Made by a program: the position numbers and the translations under genes. Positions 57,001-64,000 of a stretch of 64,000 bases of DNA are shown here, piece by piece. Source of the stretch: CAZSHX01 sp964606895 (GTDB lineage: Bacteria > Bacteroidota > Ignavibacteria > Kapaibacteriales > UBA2268); assembly GCA_964606895.1 (NCBI GenBank), contig CAZSHX010000007.1:1-64000 (forward strand), in the 5' to 3' direction. How positions within the stretch are numbered: position 1 is the first letter of the stretch; each line of letters opens with the position of its first letter. The notes below the pieces were generated by a model. The model was not told where the DNA came from and did not search any database. It worked only from the letters and a program-made list of their open reading frames with translations.

Positions 57001-57206
57001 TTCAGAACAAAAAGCTTGACCTGATAATAAATATTCCAAGAGAGCTGACCGAGAAAGAACTTGAAAAGGACTATCTAATCAGGCGTAGTGCTGTTGACGG
57101 GAATATTCCGTTAATTACAAATGCTCGTCTTGCGAGTGCTTTCATTTACGCATTTTGCAAAATGAGAATTGACGATATTGCAATCAAGAGTTGGCAGGAA
57201 ATGTAG
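53988..57206 (+). CDS. carB: Carbamoyl-phosphate synthase large subunit
   Basis: A 1,072-residue enzyme, the normal length, with two ATP-grasp halves and a C-terminal MGS-like allosteric domain (ILLSSGPVRSKTE ... GYNVYTTGGSNEFL). The N-terminus reads GSGALKIGEAGEFDYSGSQ, a form I recall from Bacteroidota and eukaryotic CPS II rather than the proteobacterial GSGPIVIGQACEFDYSG. The repeat half begins VVVLGSGAYRIGSSVEFDWC. It makes carbamoyl phosphate from bicarbonate, ammonia and 2 ATP. It is translationally coupled to carA; a hairpin terminator follows within 10 bases. Confidence 0.97.
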   Translation: MERKINKVLILGSGALKIGEAGEFDYSGSQALKALKEENIETVLINPNIATVQTSEKSADRIYFLPVTPYFVERVIQKEKPDGIMLSFGGQTALNCGLSLYKDNIFEKYGVKVLGTPIQAVLDTEDRELFVKKLDEINVKVPRSIACSNIEDAQVAARTLSFPIIIRAGFALGGLGSGFCSNDKELEALARKAFAYSHQILVEESLKGWKEIEYEVVRDKYDNCITVCNMENFDPLGIHTGESIVVAPSQTLTNIEYHNLRKLAIKIIRHIGIVGECNVQYALDPNSEDYRVIEVNARLSRSSALASKATGYPLAFVAAKLALGYGLHQLKNSITKTTTAFFEPALDYIVCKIPRWDLNKFKEVSKQIGSSMKSVGEVMAIGRTFEEAIQKGLRMIGQGMHGFVGNKDIVIKDIEKDLSEPTDMRIFAVAKALTGGYTTEQIHELTKIDRWFLDKLNNIIKIRTDLLTYDSLESLSDETLLNAKKKGFSDFQIARFVLKNDDLTMEDAVIKVREERKQRNIVPNVKQIDTLAGEFPAKTNYLYLTYCGTEHDIIPERDKQSVVVLGSGAYRIGSSVEFDWCSVNAANTIKNVGLRSIMINYNPETVSTDYDICDKLYFDELTFERVMDILDFEQPLGTIVSMGGQIPNNLAMKLYNQGANILGTSPHSIDMAENRHKFSELLDKLAIDQPQWQELTNIGDILKFADEVGYPLLVRPSYVLSGSSMNIVSNETELEKFLQLAASVSKQYPVVVSKFIEDAKEIEMDAVADSGEILAYAISEHVEFAGVHSGDATMLFPPQKVYVETIRRIKRITSQIALELNITGPFNLQFLAKDNDVKVIECNVRASRSFPFVSKVLKSNLIELATKAILGKKPAKPNKSLFDLDYIGVKAPQFSFSRLHSADPVLGVEMASTGEVGCLGENYYEAILSSMLSVGYTIPKKNILLSSGPVRSKTELVNSVRLLLENGYNVYTTGGSNEFLKNAGIETIRIYRPNENGSPDILEYIQNKKLDLIINIPRELTEKELEKDYLIRRSAVDGNIPLITNARLASAFIYAFCKMRIDDIAIKSWQEM

Positions 57207-57253
57207 AAAAAAAAATCTTCCGAAGATTTTTTGCGTCTTCGGAAGATTTATGA
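57207..57253. terminator. Bidirectional terminator between carB and the minus-strand surface gene
   Basis: A 14-bp perfect stem (57213-57226 with 57236-57249; core ATCTTCCGAAGA/TCTTCGGAAGAT) has a 9-nt loop. An A-run at 57207-57215 gives a U-tract to the minus-strand transcript. The core CTTCCGAAG also occurs in the palindrome in the WD40 gene. Confidence 0.8.
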
Positions 57254-57267
57254 ATATTTAAAAATCA

Positions 57268-60200
57268 TTACTTTAGAAGCAGAATGGATTTTGCCTGATC
57301 GCTTGAATTGATAATGAATATATTCAGACCATTAGGTAAATTATTGCTAATGTCAAACTTGTTCCAGCCTTTGTTTAATAGTCCTTCGTAAATAATTGAT
57401 ATCTCCTGTCCGAGAATATTGTGATTCTTTATTCCGGCTTGAATAGAATTTGGGGAATACACATTTAACCGGAAACCTCCATTTTCCTTGCTAATATAAG
57501 CAAGCAGGGTTTTGGTTGAATCAAAGATAATCATACGTTTGTCCAAAGCACAATATTCCAGATTCAGCAGTCCATTTTTAATTATCAGATTATTATATCC
57601 GCCGGCAAAATTATTTAAAGTAAGATTAAGAGGCATAATGTAATCATCACCCAAAAGGACCTCACCGGAAGGTAATGAAAGCAAATTATTCGACATCAGA
57701 TTATCTGCAGGATTCTTAGAGATTTTTATTGAATCGGGATAGTAATTGTAAACCGGAGAATTGCCGACCATGCCGCTTCCGTTACTGTTTCCGTCGAAAC
57801 GGAAAAGTTTACTATTGTTAGCAATGCTGAAAGATACATCGTTCAAACCTGAATTGTTCATGATTTGTGCAAAATCGGAGGAAGGAACCGAAGTAGAAGA
57901 TTTAATTCTAACCGGAATATTAATTTTACTACCAACGAGGGCAGAAATGGTATCAATTGAAATCTCGCCGCAGATAATACCGGCACCCGACAGGTCGAAA
58001 ATGGTATCTTGAGGGAAGAGCCAGTCTGCATCAGTTTCGTAAGTAAAACCGGAAGTCAATTTTCCAATTAAAGAAGGAGCAAATGAAATTTTAATCTTCG
58101 CACTGACATTTGTATCTAAAAATAAAGGAAGATTTTTTTCTATTATAAAATCGTTTGAACCTGAAGTCTTGAGCCTATTTATGTTTAACGGACCATTACC
58201 TGAATTTTTTACTATGAAGAAAGTATCCAATTTTTCACCGACGCAAACCCTTTCGAAATCAATTTTATCCTGCAAAATTGTAAGTAATGGTCTGATACCT
58301 CTTCCATTTACAGAAACAGGAGGCGGTTGAGTGCAAATCTTGTCTCTTGTGAAATCAACAATAACTTCAGCCTGACGCGTTTCAATATCCGTCGGAGTAA
58401 ATTCTACATCATAAGTAAATTGTCGTCCGGGAGCTAAATAATACGGCAAAGTAACACCATTTGGCAGAATTATTTTGAAATCCTGCTGATGAACACCTTG
58501 AACCCGGATATTGCTAATCTCTACACCTGCTGTGCCCGTAGAACTAATGGTCTTGGTTGTTCTTTTGGCAGTTTTGAGTCTAACGTCGCCGAAAGCAACT
58601 AAAGCACCTAAGTCGGCAGTTCTGGAGGCAACAGGAACAGTGAAAATAACCGAGGAATCTATTTTGCCATAGCTTTTGATAAATACTCTCGAAGTAATTG
58701 TTCCAACAGCTGAAGAATTTAAAACAATGTTTAAATCAACATTCCCAACTTTCGTAATTGTAAATCTATCCGGACTTATTAATGATGTGGCATTCACGGT
58801 TTCAATCCAGACTGAATCAATCTGAACGGCACAGGCAGTAGCGTTATCAAGAGTAAATGAATAGTTTGCTCTTTCTCCCTGGCAGATTGTATCCGCTTTG
58901 GTAATCGAATTCTTTATTGAATATGTAGGTATATCACCATATCCAATAATGACAAGAGTATCCGAGTAAGGAAATGATACCGAAGAGATTACAAGCTTTG
59001 ATGTATCCCAACCACCGACAACAGGATGGAAAGTCAGTTCGCACTTTCCTATCGAACCAATATCTTCTCTTGGTATTCTCATTGGGAATTTAGCAGAATT
59101 GGAAAGACTAAACTGGAACAATTTGTTGTTTATTAGTCCTGCATTTTGTATTAAGACCTCACATCCTCCAAGATTCAGAATTGGCCATTCAAAAAGGGAA
59201 GTATCCCCAACACAGATTCTCCCAAAATTCAAAGTATCTTTGCCGGCAAGCATGAATTCTTCATCTTTGCCTATTCCTGTAAGATTGGCAGTATCGGCGA
59301 CAATGACAGTATCTCCCCCGGGAAAATCATCCCAGTCCTTAATCCGGTAAACAACCGAGGCATTAAAAACTCCCAAACCTGATGGTTTGAATTCTAAGGC
59401 TATATTTTCAGGTGCATTGGGTGATATAATGTTCGGTTTTGGAGAAACAACTTTAAAGCAATTTACTCCCGGCGGATTGCCAATAATATAAACCGAATCA
59501 ACCTGCCTGCATCGCAATCCTAAAAGAAAAGCCTGAGTAGATGCAGTATCGCTGGTTGATGGACAGGTAACTTTAAAAGATAAATCAACAATTGAATCTC
59601 TTGCCTGAATGCCTGGAACAATTACGCAAAGACTGTCAATACCAAGCGTGTCGTTCGCATTTCCCATAATAGCAAAAGGAACATAATAATTGTAAGGTTT
59701 CAATCTCGGTCTGGTTTTCAGTGAAATCACACCTATTCCTGTTTCATCTAATTTTAATGAGTTCGGGATGAAAGTATTTGAAGCACCTACTGTTTCAACC
59801 CCGGGCTGAAGAGTTCCGAGTTTGATATTCAGATTCTGGAAAGTCTTATTTTTTGTATTGGTAATAATAAATATAACCTGCATGGTATCAGGATTATAAG
59901 GATAGTAATTCTTATCGTTGCAATCTAACTGCCTGACTGTATCAAGCTGAATACATCCGCTAACTCTTGCATAAAACAATCCGTCTCCCATACCTCCGCC
60001 ACCACCGCCGCCGCCATAAGAAGCACCGGCATCAACAACTTCAAGCGAATCAACAATTCCAATTTCAGTTGATGAAAGTTCAATTCTCTGTCTGGATGCG
60101 GCAATCGCTTTCTCGTCCCAAACAAGAAGTACAGCACTATCAAAATAAGCCAGAGTGTCATCGGCTTTTCTATCTTTCCATAAAAATGAAGAAAGACCTT

Positions 60201-61008
60201 TGATAAAACCATTTGCAGTATAATCGCTCCAGTTCCCGAACATGAACAAATCGGGAGTAATTAAACCGGAAGCCTTGATGTTCCCGCGTGCAGTCAGACC
60301 GGGTTTAACGGGACTGCCTTCAATTGCCAGCCAGAACTCAGGAATACCGGGAGCAACGGTTTTCTCAAATTGCCTCTCATTTTTGTAATATCCGTAAGAG
60401 GTAATAATTGGGGCTCTATCGTTTGTCGCTACTTTTGTATCAACAAGAAGAAGAACACCAATATTATGAGCAAACCTTGAACTGTCAATCCTTGATATAA
60501 ACCTTATGAATCCGCCGTTTGCCCTTTTGAATGGATGCATTGTAAAAGTAACCCAAACAGAATCCTTTCTGTCGGGCATAATCGCAAGCATACTGGCATT
60601 TATTCTCGGAACTTTCTGAATTGTATCCCTGAAAAGCCCTGTTACAATGATTTGATTTTCAGGTGGAGGGAATTGAGTTGCAGGATTATTCTCAAAAGGA
60701 AGCTGAAATATATAATTATCAATTTTGAAATGCACAAAAGAAGTGTAGTTTATTGGTTTCAAACCGGTGTTGTCTTCTCTGTAAATCAATTGATTAGTTG
60801 TATCTGCGGCATATTTTGTGTTAATAAAAAAGTGACCGTTTTTCAGTAATCCGGCAGTAAATTTATATGAAGTAGGAAACACATTGTCGAGCAAAAGAAA
60901 ATCCTGAGCTTTAACCGAAGTAAAACAAATCAGAAAAATCCCAAATACGAGAATAATGCTACGATAGCTTCTTATACAATTTTCAGTTATTTTAATAATC
61001 CTGTTCAT
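57268..61008 (-). CDS. Secreted ASH/choice-of-anchor-type protein with T9SS sorting domain
   Basis: A 1,246-residue protein. An N-terminal signal (SIILVFGIFLICFTSVKAQ) leads into a domain (about 35-330), a poly-Gly linker of eight residues, and a series of Ig-like beta-sandwich repeats of the ASH/choice-of-anchor D type, recognised by motifs such as LNFGRICVGDTSLFEWPILNLGG, IDFERVCVGEKLDTFFIVKNSG and FHPVVGGWDTS. The C-terminal about 80 residues (YSPNSIQAGIKNHNILG ... SSDQAKSILLLK) are a weak T9SS sorting domain. It is probably surface-exposed. It is the last gene of a minus-strand run with the OmpA-family protein 34 nt upstream. Confidence 0.8.
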   Translation of the reverse strand: MNRIIKITENCIRSYRSIILVFGIFLICFTSVKAQDFLLLDNVFPTSYKFTAGLLKNGHFFINTKYAADTTNQLIYREDNTGLKPINYTSFVHFKIDNYIFQLPFENNPATQFPPPENQIIVTGLFRDTIQKVPRINASMLAIMPDRKDSVWVTFTMHPFKRANGGFIRFISRIDSSRFAHNIGVLLLVDTKVATNDRAPIITSYGYYKNERQFEKTVAPGIPEFWLAIEGSPVKPGLTARGNIKASGLITPDLFMFGNWSDYTANGFIKGLSSFLWKDRKADDTLAYFDSAVLLVWDEKAIAASRQRIELSSTEIGIVDSLEVVDAGASYGGGGGGGGMGDGLFYARVSGCIQLDTVRQLDCNDKNYYPYNPDTMQVIFIITNTKNKTFQNLNIKLGTLQPGVETVGASNTFIPNSLKLDETGIGVISLKTRPRLKPYNYYVPFAIMGNANDTLGIDSLCVIVPGIQARDSIVDLSFKVTCPSTSDTASTQAFLLGLRCRQVDSVYIIGNPPGVNCFKVVSPKPNIISPNAPENIALEFKPSGLGVFNASVVYRIKDWDDFPGGDTVIVADTANLTGIGKDEEFMLAGKDTLNFGRICVGDTSLFEWPILNLGGCEVLIQNAGLINNKLFQFSLSNSAKFPMRIPREDIGSIGKCELTFHPVVGGWDTSKLVISSVSFPYSDTLVIIGYGDIPTYSIKNSITKADTICQGERANYSFTLDNATACAVQIDSVWIETVNATSLISPDRFTITKVGNVDLNIVLNSSAVGTITSRVFIKSYGKIDSSVIFTVPVASRTADLGALVAFGDVRLKTAKRTTKTISSTGTAGVEISNIRVQGVHQQDFKIILPNGVTLPYYLAPGRQFTYDVEFTPTDIETRQAEVIVDFTRDKICTQPPPVSVNGRGIRPLLTILQDKIDFERVCVGEKLDTFFIVKNSGNGPLNINRLKTSGSNDFIIEKNLPLFLDTNVSAKIKISFAPSLIGKLTSGFTYETDADWLFPQDTIFDLSGAGIICGEISIDTISALVGSKINIPVRIKSSTSVPSSDFAQIMNNSGLNDVSFSIANNSKLFRFDGNSNGSGMVGNSPVYNYYPDSIKISKNPADNLMSNNLLSLPSGEVLLGDDYIMPLNLTLNNFAGGYNNLIIKNGLLNLEYCALDKRMIIFDSTKTLLAYISKENGGFRLNVYSPNSIQAGIKNHNILGQEISIIYEGLLNKGWNKFDISNNLPNGLNIFIINSSDQAKSILLLK

Positions 61009-61042
61009 TTTTTTTTTCCTGATTTATTAATATTTCTCATAA

Positions 61043-63073
61043 TTAATAATTATAAGGAGTGGTTACTTCAATAATTACCGTTCTATTGTAAAAACGTCCC
61101 TCGGGCAGATCGTTGTTGTAAATCAGCTTTTCGCCCAATCCGATTGAATTCAGTTTTTCGGGAACAATTCTTTCTAGGATATCTTCTTTGAGAGATTCTG
61201 CCCTTTGTTCTGAAAGCTCAATATTATGTTTTTCTTTTCCAATTCTGTCGGTTAATCCGGAAATATCTACTTTCGAATTTGTTCTTATACGGCTTTGAAT
61301 CAGAGGTACCACATCCTTATTGAACTTGCTTACAGAAGGTTTGTCAAAATCAAAGAAAATCAGATTAAACCGGTCAATTACTGAATCGCGGACAAGTTCT
61401 CCGGTAAACTGTCTTGAGAAAACCTGTTTACGCAATGGAATCTGAGAATTGGCGTTAACAACTTTATCTTTTTCGGTTTTCAAAGCCAAAGAAACGTTAA
61501 ATTGTTTTACCGGAGGATTTGCTGAACTGAGTTTAACAATTTGAGCTTTGCTGAAAGCCCAGTTGAATTCAGTTGGTGGTTTTCCTGTGCCGCCGTTGGT
61601 AATCATAACCTCACCATTTTCAGCTTCAACTTTTATTTCCCATGAGCTCACACTTTCAGGAAATTGCGTTTGTATATCAATTTTTACAGATTCAGGTTCA
61701 ATTCCTGCATTATTATAGCTCAACTTCACAGGTGCAAGTATGGAAGCATCATCGGAAGCAATCTCAACTCTTCTGTTTTCTGCGAGTCCATCGTCATCAG
61801 ATCTGTTAGAAATCATTTCCGGTAACTTCCTGCTCTTTACTGTGATTCTGTCAGGAGAAATTCCAAAAACATTAACAAGATAGTTTTTAACTGTTTCAGC
61901 ACGCGAAAGTGACAATCCGGCAATATCATCATTTTTAGGTTCAATACATCCTGTGATTTTTATCTTGGAATCAGGATTCTTCTTCATCCTCGAACCGATA
62001 ATATTCAGCAAATTGTGATAGATACCGAGAACGGAATCTCGGAGCTGAGATTCATCAAAGCTTCGGGCATCGTTTGCCGAGAGTTGATTGTATCTGGTCT
62101 GAATTTCGCTTTTATTACTTTCAAAAAATAAATATGGCAAAAGTGGTACAATCTGATTTGAAGATTCTTCTTTGATTAAGATTTCTGAGTAATTGGATAT
62201 ATTGCCATTTGCATACACGTTTTTGCACTGAAGCACAGAAACAGGTTGCGGCTTTTCAATTTTTTGAACAACGACAGGTTCAACCGGCTTCGGTATTTCT
62301 TTCGGTGCTTCCTGTATTATTACTTTTGGCTTTTCAAGTGAATATTTCAAACTAATTCCGGCATAAAGGCTTTGGAATTTCCAATCCGATTCCGAAAGAA
62401 CTTTTGTGAATGGCAAACTATAACCGATTTCGGGATTAATAAAAAAATTGCCTGTCAGCGGGATTTCAGCACCTGCACTTAAAAGTAAAGCAACTCTGAT
62501 TTGTCTTTTGTGGATATTGTCTTCTCCGAATTTCCCACTTATGATTTTTCTTTTTGTGCTACCGTCAACAAAGGTTATGCCTGCAGGAGATAAAATTTCT
62601 TCATATTGAGAATACATTGTTCTATTGGGTAATGAAACTGATGGACCAATCCCTAAATACAAAGTTTTATAAACAGGAATTATTCCCATTAAATCGAGAC
62701 TGAAATAATCAAGAACCGTTTCGAGAGATTGTTCGGTTACAAAATAAGTAAGAGTATTATTCTGAAGCGAAATTCTTGGATTATTTGCATTCTGAGAAGT
62801 GAAATTGGCACTTGCATCAAAGTATTTTACCCGTAGAGATAAATCCATAAAACTGAACATGGGAACATCAATAACATTTCCAACTGTCCAGCCCAGGGAG
62901 TTTGCATCCTTAAAAAATCCACAGTCCAAAACACCTTCGTAAGTACCAAAAGTACCCTGATGCATATTGTACAGAAGGGAACCGTTTAATCCAATTTTAT
63001 ATTTGTGAAAACTGCTCTCCTGTGAAAACATCAGAAAAGGAACCATTAATAATAAAATAATATGTTTTTTCAT
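61043..63073 (-). CDS. OmpA-family outer-membrane protein with two OmpA-like domains
   Basis: A 676-residue protein. The signal peptide is followed by a beta-barrel-like region (about 20-235), a Pro-rich linker (EAPKEIPKPVEPVV) and a first OmpA-like domain (about 300-445; SKIKITGCIEPKNDD, LSLSRAETVKNYLV, AENRRVEI). A beta domain and a second OmpA-like domain follow (about 565-670; LIFFDFDKPSVSKFN, ISGLTDRIGKEKHNIELSEQRAESLK, NRTVIIEV). Such proteins tie the outer membrane to peptidoglycan. Two OmpA domains is an unusual arrangement. It lies between two T9SS cargo genes and 9 nt from the upstream one. Confidence 0.82.
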   Translation of the reverse strand: MKKHIILLLMVPFLMFSQESSFHKYKIGLNGSLLYNMHQGTFGTYEGVLDCGFFKDANSLGWTVGNVIDVPMFSFMDLSLRVKYFDASANFTSQNANNPRISLQNNTLTYFVTEQSLETVLDYFSLDLMGIIPVYKTLYLGIGPSVSLPNRTMYSQYEEILSPAGITFVDGSTKRKIISGKFGEDNIHKRQIRVALLLSAGAEIPLTGNFFINPEIGYSLPFTKVLSESDWKFQSLYAGISLKYSLEKPKVIIQEAPKEIPKPVEPVVVQKIEKPQPVSVLQCKNVYANGNISNYSEILIKEESSNQIVPLLPYLFFESNKSEIQTRYNQLSANDARSFDESQLRDSVLGIYHNLLNIIGSRMKKNPDSKIKITGCIEPKNDDIAGLSLSRAETVKNYLVNVFGISPDRITVKSRKLPEMISNRSDDDGLAENRRVEIASDDASILAPVKLSYNNAGIEPESVKIDIQTQFPESVSSWEIKVEAENGEVMITNGGTGKPPTEFNWAFSKAQIVKLSSANPPVKQFNVSLALKTEKDKVVNANSQIPLRKQVFSRQFTGELVRDSVIDRFNLIFFDFDKPSVSKFNKDVVPLIQSRIRTNSKVDISGLTDRIGKEKHNIELSEQRAESLKEDILERIVPEKLNSIGLGEKLIYNNDLPEGRFYNRTVIIEVTTPYNY

Positions 63074-63082
63074 AGTATGTCT

Positions 63083-64000
63083 TTACTTGTTGATAATTAT
63101 AGGTTTAACAATATAATTACTTCCATCGTTTATTTGAAGGATAAATAATCCTGAATTGTATTTCTCAAGTGAATATTTCAAATCGGTAAAATTGTCTTTA
63201 TTTGCCGGGACTGATTTAGTTTCAATAATCTGACCTAAGTAATTGGTAATAGTTAAACTGATTTCTTTTTCGTGATATATTGATAACTCAATTGAATTAT
63301 ATGCAGGATTTGGGGAAAGTGTATATAGAACTAATCCCGAATTTTTTACTAATCCGGCTCTGCCTCCGCAAACTCCTGTTAATATAAATCTGCTTGCAGA
63401 TTCTTTAAGACAGTAAGACTGATTCACATTGCTGTTAAATTTGACTTCTGATACTAAGCGACTACCTTTTAAAACTTCAAATTCAATTCCAAAAGCAGGT
63501 TTAGCATTATTAATCGGCTCAAGCCAATATAAATCCAAATCAACAAACCCATATCCTTTTGAGGCAAATGAAGATTTTGTCATATCAACCTGATAACCTT
63601 TCGCTAAACTTACTATTCTATTTGGGAACAGCATAGTCGGGTCATAGTTGAGTTTGGTTTTCAGATTGCCGTTAAAGTCTTTCCCGAAGGTTTCAGAATT
63701 ATAAGGAATTGTTACAATCGTACCGGCTTCACCTTCGATATCCGAAGTTGTTAAACCGATTGAAGGAACAACTTTGCTCTTTACAGGAATACGAATTGAA
63801 CCGGTAGAAGAAAATACAATTATTTCAGAATTAAAATCTGTTTCAGTATTACCGGAGAATTTAACAGTAAATTTGGATGATTCTCTCGGTTTTAAATCAA
63901 CAGGTGCTGAGGAAGTCACAGAAAGCAATTTTGAATTGTCTGTACTCGTAACTGAATCAACCTTTAAATTCTCAAAGAAGCTTGGATTTTCTATTACTAT
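63083..64000 (-). CDS. T9SS cargo protein, C-terminal part (5' end outside window)
   Basis: The frame is open to the last base, so the gene starts to the right of the window; about 305 residues are visible. The sequence shows an ASH-like Ig repeat (SSAPVDLKPRESSKFTVKFSG), a cohesin-like segment (LKTKLNYDPTMLFPNR ... GIEFEVLKGSRLVSEVKF), and a C-terminal sorting domain (YTLSPNPAYNSIELSIYHEKE ... SGLFILQINDGSNYIVKPIII). It resembles the choice-of-anchor proteins and is probably cotranscribed with the OmpA-family gene and the 57268-61008 gene. Length and N-terminal domains cannot be judged. Confidence 0.78.
   Translation of the reverse strand: MVIENPSFFENLKVDSVTSTDNSKLLSVTSSAPVDLKPRESSKFTVKFSGNTETDFNSEIIVFSSTGSIRIPVKSKVVPSIGLTTSDIEGEAGTIVTIPYNSETFGKDFNGNLKTKLNYDPTMLFPNRIVSLAKGYQVDMTKSSFASKGYGFVDLDLYWLEPINNAKPAFGIEFEVLKGSRLVSEVKFNSNVNQSYCLKESASRFILTGVCGGRAGLVKNSGLVLYTLSPNPAYNSIELSIYHEKEISLTITNYLGQIIETKSVPANKDNFTDLKYSLEKYNSGLFILQINDGSNYIVKPIIINK

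Noticed and set aside
53988..57206. Internal repeat in carB
   Set aside because: The two-fold repeat is the normal ancient duplication of the large subunit.
1..64000. CRISPR arrays, rRNA genes and complete insertion sequences
   Set aside because: I saw no regularly spaced repeats, rRNA sequence or transposase frame.

Overview
The window reads as an AT-rich chromosome segment from the Bacteroidota/Chlorobiota (FCB) branch, most likely near the Ignavibacteria or Kapabacteria. This placement is an inference. It rests on at least five and perhaps six large secreted proteins with C-terminal type IX secretion (Por) sorting domains, a PorZ-like double-propeller protein, a FecA-type TonB-dependent receptor, a CarB of the form common in Bacteroidota, and sparse but sometimes clear GGAGG ribosome sites. 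There is no rRNA, CRISPR array or intact insertion sequence; one tRNA gene is present.

Layout. Positions 1-4852 hold the 3' part of a phage-type tail tape measure gene that runs off the left edge. It stops next to a tRNA-Thr(CGT) gene (5013-5085, minus) that has its own terminator, so this may be one end of a prophage. 5185-9486 is a giant secreted beta-helix/Ig protein. 9810-15004 are transporters: an MsbA-type ABC exporter on the minus strand, then CstA overlapping an AmpG-like MFS permease. 15155-16757 is a small accessory patch with a TumE-type toxin and a putative antitoxin, a lipoprotein, a MNT-type nucleotidyltransferase and a micro-ORF. 16819-24865 is mixed: a DUF302 protein, a membrane-anchored unknown, a TonB receptor preceded by a REP-like hairpin, XseA, a DUF362 protein, an EEP-family lipoprotein, a STAS protein and MeaB.

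24870-28598 holds the PorZ-like protein, RibH and a periplasmic FKBP. 28805-33373 is a surface-polysaccharide group (Wzz, O-antigen ligase/polymerase, an outer-membrane barrel and a lipoprotein). 34410-38698 contains a TPR-adenylate cyclase divergent from three tandem paralogous genes of no known family. These three share the N-terminal motif RLPxG(V/I)PIKS and are the best candidate here for something undescribed. 38719-50082 carries an SDR, a small barrel, the coupled pckA/aminotransferase pair, nth, and a T9SS cargo gene overlapping comEC followed by pgeF. 50291-52396 is a 14-WD40-repeat secreted protein whose 3' end is full of palindromes. 52918-57206 is carAB. 57268-64000 is a minus-strand surface cluster: an ASH/choice-of-anchor-type T9SS protein, an OmpA-family protein, and another T9SS protein cut by the right edge.

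Functionally the window combines housekeeping genes (carbamoyl phosphate, riboflavin, PEP carboxykinase, DNA repair, competence) with a heavy investment in secreted or surface proteins. No complete new pathway is obvious. The points most worth a second look are the three-paralogue cassette, the palindromic elements (17916-17941, 52194-52311, 52513-52636, 57213-57249), and the phage-tRNA junction.
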